This document shows positions 37,462-51,000 of a stretch of 64,000 nucleotides of DNA, piece after piece; position 1 is the first letter of the stretch; each line of letters opens with the position of its first letter. The position numbers and the translations under genes were made by a program. Location of the stretch: contig OZ022576.1 of NCBI GenBank assembly GCA_963669155.1, forward strand, positions 15,360,035-15,424,034, read 5' to 3'. The notes below the pieces were generated by a model that was given only the letters and a program-made list of their open reading frames with translations, made no database searches and was not told where the DNA came from. Source of the stretch: Arbacia lixula. Its lineage: Eukaryota; Echinodermata; Echinoidea; Arbacioida; Arbaciidae.

Positions 37462-37541
37462 GCGCTGTAAAGCACACTGGGTCCATTATCCATATTCCTC
37501 AGCTTTTTATCCCAATAAGGGCTACTTTACAGCGCATTTTT
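37462..37541. repeat. Inverted 11-mer pair GCGCTGTAAAG / CTTTACAGCGC
   Basis: An exact 11-bp inverted repeat flanks about 58 bp containing CCCAATAAGGGC. It could be the ends of a small element remnant, but no target duplication is evident. Confidence 0.4.
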
Positions 37542-38142
37542 CTCGTCCTGTACTGCCCTATCGGCTCATCATTATGAAGGCCGTAGCATTTCTAGCAGAA
37601 GTTGTTTGTTGAGGAGGTGTGCTCTTGAATACTAAATGGAACATTTAACATTTCTAAGATCAGTCAGTGTGCCTTACGCTGTGAGTGTCTCTGATATCGA
37701 TTTACATGACTTGTATCAGTCAATCTGACGTCACTAAAGAGAACATACGTCACATGCACACAACGCGCATTCGTGCCATTTTTCCAATAATGTTCATGCA
37801 CTCTTCGATCTGACTTCATAGCCTGAGGCATTTTACGGCAGTCCTACTTGAGACATGTTAGCGATGGGATTATAGGCGTTCATTCTTGATATAGTATAAT
37901 TTGCGTAAATAAGAGTATATAAGGCCCAAATGGTGATGATGAGCGCCCCCAAAAAACTACCATTTTCTTGATTGCTAATGTCAATTTGTGTCTTTTTTTC
38001 TGTCAATCTGCCTTTATCTCGTCCTTCTTTTTCTGCAGGTTTATCTGTCTTGGTGACAAACGCCACACCGGCCCATCCTTCTCTCTGAATATCTTCCTGC
38101 CTGTATGTCTTACTCCAACAAGCTCTATACTCGTCTCCCGTG

Positions 38143-38191
38143 CCCCCCCCCCCCCCCCTGCACCCATACAACCCCCAACCCCAACCCTCTG

Positions 38192-38263
<72 letters not shown>
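38143..38263. repeat. Compound microsatellite: C-run, (CT)n, (CA)n
   Basis: A 16-base C-run is followed after a short gap by about 18 CT and about 19 CA dinucleotides. Confidence 0.95.
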
Positions 38264-39088
38264 CCGCACCTCGATTTTCTTTTTCATGGCTTGTCTTATC
38301 TCATTCTAAATTAATTATTTCTAATTTCCATGATTGTATACACGTACAATCAGAAATGAAAACTGCATTCCTCCGACGCCTTGGATTCCCACACCTCTCC
38401 ATTGATCCAAACAATACGGTCCATCAAAGGTCCTTTGTATCCAAAATCGATTGGCCGATCAAAGAATACTTACCCTATGCAATTAATTTATTATAATCCG
38501 CCCTTTCGACCACTCAGACCATTCTTTTCATCTCGTTTAACTTTTGAATCAATCAACACATCCACGCGCTTAAATCTTTGCAGATTTGTGAGTGAAACAT
38601 TCGTTGAGATGAGTAGGATTGCAAGATTCGCCATTAGAGAGAAGACACTTCAATTTCTGATAAAAACGTACGCAATGATATGTATAGGTATAAGGAGACG
38701 GTGTTTGTCGAAATGTGAGGAATTGCATTTTTTTTTAGATAATTGCGGGTGCTCCAGAACCATTCCAGTGGTCCCAACTCCCTAGATCTTATAGATGCCC
38801 ATTATGTTTAAGTTTATTTTTATGTAAGGGGTTCATCGTGAGGTGCACCCCCTCCTCCTCTAAAAAAAAAAAAAAAAAAAAGAAAGAAAGGGGCATACTG
38901 CTTTGATCCCAGCGAGATTAGGGAAGTTCTAGTACTTGACAACAATTTTCGTTATGATTTGATATATTAGCTTTCACAGGTTAAGTTTCAAGAAACTTGT
39001 ACTTATTATTTTTAATTTCCCCTTAAATTCCCTCCCACAGATGATCGTCCCAAGCTCACCGTGACATCACGATGATGTCTTCAGCCCC

Positions 39089-41486
39089 ATGGCGTCATCG
39101 TCATCATCGTCGCGCTCGCACATCGGTCTCGTGAGCCTGAGCGAGGTCCGCAACGAGCAGCGACGAGTGGCGGCCCTACTCCAAGCATCGGGCCAGGTCA
39201 ATGTCACATTCCCGGTAAGATATTTGTAGCATAGTCAATGCATCATTGTTGTTATCTTTACTGTAACTATTAGATCGATTGGTCAATCTGTGCATCTAGA
39301 CAAGCAGAGCAGGGATGGATTATGATGTATGCGTCACACCTGTAGATCATCAATTAAATCACACAGACAGACAGACGACACACACAAATACTCACAGACA
39401 CGTACACACGAATGCACATAGGCACTTACACATTCATGCATACATTAAACTGTAGTCTTTATCATGTTTATCTGCATGGTATATTTCATTATACCAGTTG
39501 TCTTTATGAATTAGTTTCATATTAACTTCACGTTAGACTTTGAACTCTATCGTTCAGATACAGGGTTATCATATTTAATCATTTATTAACAAACAGTGGC
39601 TCTGCGAAGCAACATTGATTATATTTGGTAACAGAAGTTTAGAAAATACAGCATGAAGGTAAGTTATTTTTTTTTTTTGGAAATAGTGTAAGAATTTGGT
39701 TGATTATGTCACGCCATGACCATAAAACAAGAATTGTTTACCATGCCTACGTAGCTATAGAATCAGTAACACTACTCCGGCAGAAATTAAATCGGTATGT
39801 CGGCATTTTGGCATTCAAAGCACTGTGGTCGACTTTTAAGTAACATGGTGCATTTAAACGTGAGAATTAAACTCTCAATTGTATCAGCCGGCTATTCTTT
39901 TATGTTCAATTATTATTTGGCGCGCAATACTATCAAGTTCTACGGGTACTATATGGCTATCATAATAATAAACAATTCTACAATCAGTACTCTCATCATT
40001 ATCTATATGCATCTACATCTATAGTCATTACATCATGTACTGTTACGTTGATATCTGAAGGTAGGAATAAAGAAATAGCGCTTAACTGTGGTTAAATATA
40101 TAAACTACGGTAGCTAGAGCAGCTTTAAACGTCATTTACCTACACTCGAACCTCTGTTCCCCCAAGCTATCAGTTTATAAAAATGTGTCTATACATGGTT
40201 TCTAATTATGCTTGCAATGTATCTGAATTGTTTCCTTTTCTTTTCTCTGATTTTAGCCCCGGGAAAGCATATCACTCGAAGACCTCTACAAGAGCAAATT
40301 CTACCGGCGGATCCAGGCGGCCCACTTACACCATCACTCGGAGGACTCTCGGGTACCGCCTTTGGGACACCCGCTAGTTAACAATAACCCTCTCGTCACA
40401 AAGAAATACGACGGTTCGTCAACAACAGAAGATTTGGATCATCATGGCAATCTGTCGAGGCTAGCTGCGTTAGCAAGATCCGTCCAAGCTGAGAAACTTT
40501 CTCTAGAGAACAAACGACAGGTTGTTTGCTTGAAGAAATCTTTAACTAAAAGCCATGCATCTGAGTCTAGCATAAAATGCGATAGACCGCGCCAGAAAAT
40601 TGAGTTTTCCAAATACGGATCACTACCTGATATAATTAAGTCTAAAGGGATTGAAGAGAAACCAACCAATGATGAAGAATCGCGATCTAGCGTTGAGTAT
40701 CGGCATCCCAAATGGCGAAAGGATCAAAGCACTGACCGGCCACACCTTCTGTATAATCATGGCGTTGCTCCTCATTCGCATAGCAAATTAAAAGTGCTTC
40801 CCGACATTTCGTCCTTATCCGGGTGGTCGAGCGAGGATTCGGATTTAGATCCGGAACTGTCAAAGGATGGAACGTTTCGTCATCGAAAAAGAAAGCACGG
40901 TAACGGTCCGTCGACGTCGTCGTATGCAAACAATAACGTGCCGGCGAACAGTCCAGCGTCGTCATCCTCCTCTAGTGCATCGGGTTCGCGGAGTCATATC
41001 ACTACCAACTCGGCATCTCCTCAACCGGATAATCCTCATAGAACTACTGGTAAACAGATGAATGAACAGATCTATGAAGAGGTCAATCAGGAGTTCGGAG
41101 ACGCGTCAAAGATTTCAGAGGCTAATACCGCACGTCCTGGTGATGATCAGGAGCCTGGTGTTGGGAGTCTCAGCCAGGTAAAAACGCACCGGGATCCCTC
41201 GGGCCCGAACCCTGACGGTGATCCGTACGGACAGGCGTACGTCCAGGCTTTGTCGGTCGCCCGCTCGAAGGCGATGCTGAAAGACCCCTTCTATCTCTCC
41301 CAGCGCCTGACCCGCCCCTTCACGTTCTCCTACTTCTGCGAGAAGGACGTGTGCACCTGTGGGAAGTGTCCCAAGAAGAAGAAGAGGAAGAGAGGCAGGA
41401 CCGGCTTCAAAGAGATATTTGGTGACGTGAACATGTATGATTATTTCAAGTGGCCCAATAACCATGGGAATGACCAGAAAAGGTGA
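39089..41486 (+). CDS. Unrecognised 451-residue protein with basic Cys-containing C-terminus
   Basis: Two coding exons, 39089-39214 and 40257-41486, join in phase 0 to 451 residues. The exon begins at acceptor CCTCCCACAG (39040). An earlier ATG pair near 39072 reads to a quick stop, whereas the ATG at 39089 has a good context (CCCCATGG) and gives MASSSSSSRSHIGLVSLSEV. The middle is Ser-rich and probably disordered, with basic patches such as RHRKRKHG. The best candidate domain is C-terminal: RLTRPFTFSYFCEKDVCTCG, then KC, a polybasic KKKKRKRGR stretch that could be a nuclear signal, and FKEIFGDVNMYDYFKWPNN. The cysteines read C-x4-C-x-C-x2-C and could bind a metal. I do not recognise the family. 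The long clean frame, splice sites and patterned ends argue for a real gene. Upstream non-coding exon(s) are unlocated. Confidence 0.75.
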
Positions 41487-41777
41487 CGAGGCCTTCCTCT
41501 CCGATACACAGTTTTCTCTGCGCCAAGCATGTAGGTGTATTTCTCGTCTTGTTTTTCTAAATGATAGAGTTATAGTGACATTTGACATGTTGTTAATGCT
41601 TGTGACAATCAGTAGATCAACTCTAAGTGCATTTTCTGGAAAAGGCCATATTTGTATCCTTCGTGAGATAATAATAATGATCCAATATAGGTCAATGAAT
41701 ACAATTATTGCACACTACTAGTGTTCGAATGAATAATCATGATGTGACAGTGTCAATTAGCTGTACCGTCTACATTA

Positions 41778-42012
41778 AGGCCATTCTCATTGTGTTTAAC
41801 AATTGAGAAGTTAGAAAAATCGCGAAGTCAGGGTGAAAGTTGCCTAGCAACCGTACCAACAACCGTCCGAAACTTTGCCTGAAATTTCGCAACTCAGAAC
41901 GCAATTTTTCTAACTTCGTTCCGAAACTTCGCGATTTTTTTGGTGTAATGAGGACACGATTGTCAAACTTTTCAATTTTTAACTTTTCGATTTTTGTAAT
42001 GAGAATGGCCCT
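41778..42012. mobile_element. 235-bp MITE with inverted ends AGGCCATTCTCATT
   Basis: The left end AGGCCATTCTCATT pairs with AATGAGAATGGCCCT at the right. Inside, ATCGCGAAGT and its inverse ACTTCGCGAT recur. It shares GGGTGAAAGTTGCCTAGCAA with the element at 57942-58077, so both belong to one family. No coding sequence. Confidence 0.8.
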
Positions 42013-42700
42013 ATTGTCGGAGTAACGCGCTTACAAACACACGCACACGCACGCTTACACATGTACACCACAGAGTTATACGTATTAAATTCTATGACAT
42101 AGCCCACAAACGTACACACATGTCGGGCAGTAAACTAAAGGAAGGGTTGGGTATGGGGGGGGGGGGGGTAGGGGAGCAACTGCTATGTTGTTTTGTTAAC
42201 AAATTAAAGAAATGTGTTTGTCTGAAACGGCGCCACTATACTTTAAGTCAGCAATTTGATATTGATATTCTAAAAAAAGAACCACCGTGCAGGTGTTAGG
42301 TACGTTTAGGTTATATTTCATTGTCGTGAGTCAGAAAATTTGTTCAAATCTATCATTAGATTAAATACTTTCATTATTTTGTGCAATATTTTGTCGTTGA
42401 CGTTAACCTTTGCGAAATGTGCGCTTTTTATGATTATTTTATCATTTGTGATTAGTAATATAGCTCTCTGCGAATAAACACCAAACACGATTTTTCGTTA
42501 TTGTTTTGTTTGTGTTTGTTTGTGTGTTTATTTGTTTATATGGTTTTCCAGGAGCGGATGCAATTAGGCGATATCCTATATGACTTGACAATGTTTGCTT
42601 ACCAAACATATAACTTCATCTTGATTTGTTTTGAGTCGTAGAGTGAGAACGACATATTTAGGAAAGAAGAGTGGAAAGCATAAAAGCGAGAGAAAGGTAG

Positions 42701-42701
<1 letters not shown>

Positions 42702-42770
<69 letters not shown>
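42702..42770. repeat. (TA)n(AG)n microsatellite
   Basis: About 9 TA dinucleotides run directly into about 25 AG dinucleotides. Confidence 0.95.
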
Positions 42771-42773
<3 letters not shown>

Positions 42774-45034
42774 GCATGGGTGGGTGGAGGGGTGGAAGGG
42801 TGAAGGAGAGAAACAGAAGAGAGTAAGAACTGATATAGAGAAGAGAGATAGAGAGGGGTGTAATATCTCATTTATGATGCATTCATCATTTGAAGAAAGT
42901 CATGACATAAATATCATGTTCTAAAATATTGAAATCTTTTAAAATCTTAACTTTAAGACGTCACGAGCGTAATTCCAGTCTTTCATGTTGTGTGCTGTAT
43001 GATTCCATAAATTGCTCTTTTTCTTTTCTTTTTTATGAAGGAATATTTTTTCATGGAGGTATGTGTAAATACGTGTTTCTAATCATTTATCAGATCCACA
43101 GGTAAAATGGTGCATATCCTATAGAAAAAAATCGACATTTAAGAAAGAAAATATGTAGTACACAACATATGGGAAAGCATTTCGTACTTGACGTCACAAA
43201 ATCAAAACTTCAAGCAATCGTAACTTTCTTATCCTTTGACGGATTTTCCGATTAAACCTTTACTAATATGTTTCTCTCTGTTTCTGCTTTCATTAAAATC
43301 AACTTAATTTCAGGATGGACTATCCCGTATCTAACGTATGTACTTACAAATGTATTATAGGGAGATGAAAAGCTTTATCTTTTCTTTGGGCACAAAGATG
43401 TTCATGTCGTCATCCAAGGTCAGACCACTGGGTCAGACATGTTTAGAACAATGGAGCTAATTATAGCTCCATGCAGGCTCATCCAGGCAGATATCTCTTC
43501 CTCACTGACACTGAAATCTTGGATTTTAGTTGTTGTTTTTTTTCATTAGAGACCAATATTAACTTACTCTTCCACTCCCTTGACATTCTATTTTTTCCAT
43601 CTGAACATATCATGTTAATTAGAAAATTACCATAATTATGACTTGTAAGGGTTCGTCGATTAGTCCTAGCTATTGTTCATGGGTTTGGGGGAGGAAGGTC
43701 ATGGGGACCATGGATTTGGGTTAACCTAGCTTTTTTCGAACCCTTGTAGCCCGAGCTACACATTGGATTAAAAGTTGTATTCATGTAATATTTTGATTTA
43801 GGATAAAAGTGTGTGAATCATAATTGATGCGACAGTCTTGGCACACGTTGCATACCCTGACCCTGGCCTGGGCGCGTGTCTCCACAATACATCCAGCCTG
43901 TGCTTTTATTTTGTGCATTGCATGTGCACAAAGCAAAAACGTTGAGGGCGGCAAATCGGCGAATGCAAGGAAAACCGAATCTCCAGGGAAAGGAAAAGAG
44001 TTGCAAGAATTTGTTACCCACATATAGAAGGTAAAGTATATTAACACTATTGAATATTATACGCAAACTATATTGAATGGTCAAAGTACGTTTTTGTTCT
44101 GAAATTTCTCAGATTGTGGTGAAAAATACAACTGTTTGGGGTGGCAAATCATATGCTGGTTTGTATATGGTCCCACGTGCCCATTAGTGTGTCTGGTTTG
44201 GTACGCGATTCTGACTATGTCAACACAGAGTGTCCAATTTATATGGATTGTGTAAACTGCATTTGACAGAAGCACGTATCACGGTATGCTCAATTTTCAA
44301 CATTGATATTTATCTCTAGGGCAAAAAATATTGTTGAATTCTTGATTATTATAAATTGTCCATGGTTCACCAGCTGGAATGTTAAAGCTTTTTGACTTTA
44401 CACCAGAATGATTATGAAAATAAAAACATATGATATAGAGTCTATTTGGCTTTTCGTAGTTGTTAGTGTTACAATAACCCTACGGCTATGATGAATACCG
44501 TGCCTTTGGCATGGGATCCTTCATCCAGCAGTTGAAAATGGGATCAACATTCTTGTTTGTAATGGCTTGGGGTCATAAAATAAGTTATCGGTACTGGAAT
44601 ACTGGGCTACTGTCGTCTTTATATAAGGCTAAGCAATTCTATGTCTGGAATCTGTTGTCCAGGTTGATTTCTCACTTTCTGTCCCAAAATCCATGATTTA
44701 GACAGGTTGGTTACATTTTTCTTGTCCAGTTTCTAAACACTGATGGTAGCCCAGGGAGTACATTTTTTCTTCAGCTGTGTTTTCCCTAGCCAGTTCAAAC
44801 AAAAATGTTTGAATTGGACACACTGAATTAATTTAGTCCAAAACATAAAATTGATACTTATTCAAGCAGGAGAAATGCAAGAAAACAATTCCCTTCAGGC
44901 CTTGAAGATGCACTTAAAATTAAGAAAAGATGTTTTCATCTGGTTATGAACTATCCTGATGGTGTGCTGGAATTGTAATGAATAGGAATGATTTAATTTC
45001 TTTTCACAGCAGTTGTTATTGTGTTGGTGGCAGC

Positions 45035-48000
45035 ATGGATCTGTCTGAGGGATCAGGCGGCCAGTCGCTGATGTCATCTGCCTCTGCTCCAGGCACGCTA
45101 TTCAACATCACTGGGTTTGAGGAGGATGTGTCCAAGGATGACTCACAGCTGTCAGTAGAAGGAAGGTAAGCAAATTCAGGCACTGAAACCACGGGAAATG
45201 CAAATTAGTATATTTGTGGGTCTACTTTTCAAATCTGATGCCATGAAATGCGCATTCTGGACCATGAAATGCATATCTTTTAAGGGGGAAAAAGTTGAAC
45301 AGGGCTCTTTTGGGCATTGTTGCAGTTAAGTGTTAAAGCCGCCATAAGCCCCCATGTAATTTCTTGCTGACAGACACAATATATATATTGCCTATCTTTC
45401 ATTTTATTTAATTTAAGTGTGAAAAAGTTCTATATCAATCTATTTGTAAGGCTCGGGAGCACCACCTAATTGATATATGTGGATAATGATAGAAAGAGAC
45501 TTGAGCAGACTTGTGTATGGTTGTGTGACCTAATTTCGCATGTGTCCTTATTTTGTGCACTAACACTAAATAGAAAAATACACTTAAATGAGAGAAGGAT
45601 ACACAATGCATACGTGGGACTAAAATACTGTATTCTTTGAATAGTCGAATAAGATTCATCGTCTAAACGTCCATAAAATCAATAAAAAATAATAGTATTA
45701 CCAATTTTGAAGTATTTACTCAAATGGCTGGTATGTGCTTGACCATACGAGGTAGTTTTCGAAAGTTTCGAGAGTCGTTGTCGACCACAAGAGGGCAGCG
45801 AACTTACTGCGCAAAATTAGGTCACATATGTAAGCAGAGGGCGGAGTCAGCAAGCATTGCAAATTTCTCAAAATTGCATTGATTTTAATCTGAAATTTGA
45901 ATTTCAGGCCATGAAATGTGATTATATAAGATACTCTTGTTCTTTTCAGGTATTGAGCGTTATATGTAATAATCTAGGTGTCTTGGAATCATCAAGAAAA
46001 CCAAAATGTGCCCAAAATATGGTCACCCCATCATACATGCTGTAAAACACCCTTCACTTTGTATCTGGGCTGTAACAAAACTTCTCTGAAAGCAACTCCT
46101 GTGGTTTGAAAGGGAGAAAATCCCCAGTTAGAAGTTGATGTGCATACCAGCAGAAAAAATTGACAAGCATATTGACCAAGCTTGAGGAGAATTTGACAAA
46201 TTATAAAGCTATTAAATACAGATATGGTATGCATTTGTTATTTTAAGGGGCTATTCATCTGATCTTAACTTAAAGGTTTATGTAATGGTAGATTAGCCAT
46301 TAATAGAACTTAAAACAGGATGTGAAAAGAACTTTGATTTAGTCTCCATTAAGGAGTTATTCAGTTACTAATTATGCTGGGTGTCTTGCAGCATGGTATT
46401 TGTAATAATTAGTCAATATAAAGGTTGCCAAGCCTAAAGACCAGATAAGTGCAATACATCTATAGATATGTCTTGGTTTAATCTGTTGACAAAATGAGAA
46501 AAGTGTTTTCGTCCAATTGAGCATTCCATTAAAAAGTGAGTATTCCACAATGTTTTTTTGTCAGCTTTGTAGAAGAAAAGTTTGAAGTGAAATTATGAAT
46601 CTTTGGTCGTTTGTTTCTCTCCTAGTTTCAACGAGTCCAGCACACCTGATGTGAGTGCCACGCTGGACCAGTCGCTTAGCAACCCCCAGATCATCACAGA
46701 CATATCCCAAGGTTGGAGAATTTTCCTTTTGGTCTCAGTATGACTAGGAAAATGGGTCACGCATTCACACTTCTTATATTGATTTCTAACATGCAATACC
46801 GTACATATTTTGAATAGCTACATTCACCCCAAGCATAAATGTGAGTCTGTGACATCACAGCCTTAGGACTGAATTGCCAGCAATTTTATTATCAAAAACA
46901 TCTTTTTCATTTTTCAGAGTTTCTAACTTGTTTTGCTCTGCTTGTCAGATTTGTCTGCTTCAATTGAGAACAACCTTTTCATTTGGACTGTAGTTCACAC
47001 GGATATCATTTCTCGTAATTTGATAACATTTCTTGTGTTACAGAGAGTCCATAAAAAATTAGACCCAATTGAGGCCAACAAGACCCTCTGGGCATCCTAT
47101 GCCTGAATTGTCTTCCAGGGAAATATTCCTTTGGGAATGTGGAGATCATCATGTATTTTGAAATATGAATCTGGATTTGACATCCTAAGAGAATGCTTAG
47201 AGGGGTATTTTGTAATGAGATCAGTGCAGTTTATTTTCTCCAACTTGCACCAAACACATCCTGTACGCCAAGAGGAAAGTTAGATGTAGCATATTCAACA
47301 TCTGAAATCATGTATGTACCAGATATTTGTCCACATGGCTTAATATTAAGGTGAAATGCATATTCTGTGTGAAGGTTACTTTATTGGAGTGTTTGTTGTA
47401 TTGCTACCAAGATATGTTTAAATGATTTTATTATGAGTAATTTCAAAAATATAACCTTGCTTTCGGGAGTGTATTTGATCAGCTTGACTTGTGTTTTGTA
47501 CACTTCCTTTTCTTGTGTGGAGGAAAGTGTCTCAAAAGGTACATTTACTACTAATTCTCAATGATTTGAAGATTGTTTTCTGTGGTATTTACTCCAAAGT
47601 GGATATCCTGCAGCAAGATACGCAGGAACCTATGGATACCAGTAAAGATGGAGAGGTGAGTACACGTGTTGAGCAATGTCTAGAAAGTTCACATCTTTGA
47701 TTTCAAAATAGAATTGATACATGCATGTTTAATGCAAATAGATGTCGTATATTTTGCATATATAGATATATAGATATATTTATATATGGATTATGTGGAT
47801 GTTTTGAGTAAATCAATTACATGTATAGGTCTAACAAAATAATCGAAATTAGGTGACTAGGGAATCAAACAGGAACTTTCATATATAAAGCAGACACAAT
47901 TCTATGTCCAGCTCTTAAAATTAGTGACATACATTCAGTAGCTCATTAAAAATATAATTTTCAGAAAATTTTAGATCAATATTTACATACGGATAGGATT

Positions 48001-51000
48001 GGATTGGATTTCGATAATATACTTATTCTTTTATTCTTTTATGGAAAAGTATTACACTTGTTCTGCTCTCCTCAGTCCTTCTGTTATGTGTCTCATTCTT
48101 AAATCTTATTCCTGTTCTTCTTGGTCAGACTACCCCATTTTGGAAACGAAGAAAAAATGTTGACTTATGCAAATGCAGAAATAGAAAATTTAATACAATG
48201 TAATCAGTACCATCAAATCATACCTGTTTTTTGTGCAGGCTTCATCAAAGAGCAAAGGGGGCTGGCCGAAGGGCAAGAAGCGCAAACCCAAGCCCCTGAG
48301 GGACCACAATGCCCCCCGTGCCCCTCACACAGGTTATGTGCGGTTCCTAAAAGAGGGACGGGAGAAGGTGCGGGCGGAGAACCCCAACATGAGCTTTGCT
48401 GACATCACCAAGCTCCTGGCTGGCCAGTGGTCTAAGATGTCCACTGCAGAGAAACAGGTAAAACAGCAAGTTGAGATGGTGCACATTCCTGGTGTGTAGG
48501 ATTAAATATTAACTGTAAAGTGCCCTGGGCAGTATATTTATCAAGTGCTATACTATTGGTTAAATTACCATTTCGTCAATAGCGTTAACTTAAAACTACT
48601 CTGAAAAGTTAAGTTGAATTAACCAAACTGTAAACCTACCCCCTGCTTCAAATCCTTACATACTATAAATGTAAACTATAAACCTAACCATAACCCTAAA
48701 TATAACCCTACTCCTATGTCTAAACCATATAGAAATGAGATAATTTTGCTGAATGTCGCCCCCTCTTGTCAGCGCTACCTGGACGAGGCGGACCGAGACA
48801 AGGAGCGATATGCAAGGGAGCTGCAGCAGTACCAGCAGACGGAGGCCTTCAAGGCTTTCAGCCGCAAGCAGGAGGAGAGGAGGCTGCGCAACGAGCTCAT
48901 GGAGGCCGAGGAAGCGCACACCAATGGAGCAGCCCTGGAGGTAAAGAGTATCAAATGCACCTCACTGGTGTATAGAGTACCGAAGCCATATAAGCATGTC
49001 AAAACAAACTGGTTCTAAACTATGTGGTTAGAGCAAGCAGCAGTGATCACAGCAGGAACTCTCATTAGGAGTGCCCAAGACTAACCTGCGAGACAATGTT
49101 GAACAGTAAATCTCTCTTTTGTGGGATGTTGTTTAGAATCAGAGACCTGTGTATCAATGGGTATGAAGGCAACACTTTGGTACTCTGCAGGGTCTGTTGT
49201 ACTTTGCATTTCAGAGACTGAATTAATAGGGATGTTACAACTTAAGCCCTGGTTGCTCAATACAAGAATGTCTCATGCACACATATGTGTACCATCTCCA
49301 TTCCCTGGGATATTATCATTACCTGCTGCCTTATATCGGCGCTAGGTTAAGATCATTCATGTAATCGTCCACTTCCTACATCCATTTATACTCCTAAGTG
49401 GAGATTGGTAATATGGATAAAATATATTGAAGTGCCATGGGTAGGCATGACTCTGGCTCCAGGAACCAGGAACCAACAGGTTAAACATATCTCTAGTTGG
49501 ATGAGATTATTATTTTTACATGTATTATTTTCTTAGGTATACTCTACATGTCTGTACCTCTTATTCATTTGCTTTGTGTTTAGTTTCTGGATGAGAACCG
49601 AGAAGAAACACCAGGTTTTGATATACCAATCTTCACAGAAGAGTTCCTCAACTACAACAAAGGTAACGGTTCATGTTTAGGTATATTTGATATCTCCTCA
49701 CAAGAACTTGTTAAATTGTTGTTTACTTCATGATTGGGTTCTGCACCAGAGTGTGTAAAAATCCTACAGAGCATCTTTTTTTCTGTTACAGAAGGAGTGA
49801 ACATGCTTTGATACTTAATACCATGCAGACATGTGCAGTGTAGACAAAGTTAGGCTTAAGCCACAATGTGCCAGTTGCACGATATTTTCAGGATACCTAT
49901 CTGTTTTTATGGCTGTCCTTGAGGTAGGAATATGCACTTACAGCCATTGTTTGTAAAGAAAGTTTGATTTACATTGGATCTGGGGTAACCTCTATCGTCT
50001 TCTGACTTATTTTTCCCTAAGGAAGTCATCAATTTTGGGTAAATCATATATGCACCATGCCTGAAATTTTTCATGTGCAGTATTTTCTGTCCCATGCAGT
50101 CACACTTGAATCATCTGCATGTGGTATATTGTGCAAAGCTTGTCATTGTCTTTTTGCACAACTTACCGACAAAGCAAAGACCATTACTTGTAATTGGCAA
50201 TCCACTCTGCCAAGGGAAGTACATGAATGTACAATTTTTAAAAGCTTTCTTATGATCTGTCAAATATTTCTTAGAAATATCCTCAATATGACTTTATTCC
50301 ATTCAATGTGTATTTAGGGCTTTCTTCTCCTCAGTTGCTTATTAGCCTTGGGTGGCTGAATGCATCATTAATGTACACAAAATCTTCCACTCACAAATTT
50401 TTCCAGCATTTGACAAGTTCATGATCTTCAGACTTTTATCCTCGTTTAACTCTTTATAGGCCATACGTTGGTAAATACACCATTTACGAACACAAATTCC
50501 ATATAGGGACACATTTTCTGGCTCAGAGAGAGTTCACACTTCTTTGCTTGCATGCACAGTGAGGGAGAACGAGCTGAGGCAGCTGAGGAAGTCAACGACA
50601 GAGTACGAGGAGCAGAACGCCATCCTGCAGAAGCACATTGACAAGATGAAGGAGGCCATTGAGAAGCTTGAGGCAGAGACAGTACAGCAGAGGAACACCA
50701 ACATGGCCCTGCAGAGCCATCTCCAGCAGCTCAGAGCCACGCTGACCGCAAGCTTTGCTGGCGTGCCTCTTCCCGGTGAGTTGATATGTTATTTTATTTT
50801 CTTTTCTTTTTATTATTGCTATGATTTCGTCATGTTTTAAACTTTCAAGGACAATGCAATTCAGCTATAGCTGTGAACAATCATGTTAAAAAAAAGGCTT
50901 AATTGAATTGCATTGAATTGAGCCTGTCTATCTGAGGATAATTCATGAATTTGATTTTGGGGCAAGGTCAAAGTCCAAACTTTTACTGTTTATGCCATAA

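Larger units (their letters stand above)
32624..39040. other. Long intergenic or 5' intron stretch, no gene seen
   Basis: I find no exon-like frame with credible splice sites. Content includes a C-run at about 36301-36319, an inverted 11-mer pair at about 37462-37541 and the C/CT/CA block at 38143-38263. A 139-codon minus-strand frame at 33394-33813 has no recognisable family. Confidence 0.45.
41487..45009. other. 3' UTR / intergenic DNA / HMG20A 5' intron
   Basis: No coding exon seen. It contains the MITE at 41778-42012, a G-run near 42157-42168, (TA)n(AG)n at 42702-42770 and ordinary AT-rich DNA. The HMG20A 5' exon should lie in or upstream of this stretch; a donor-like AGAAG|GTAAAG at 44030 is one weak candidate. 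Confidence 0.45.

Noticed and set aside
37462-37541. CCCTATATGGGG near 37451 as a serum-response (CArG) element
   Set aside because: The A/T core is one base short of the consensus, and no nearby gene start supports it.
45525-45825. Inverted pair GTGACCTAATTT-CGC near 45525 and 45808 as ends of a transposon
   Set aside because: Similarity covers only about 18 bp and no target duplication or wider pairing was found; left unannotated.
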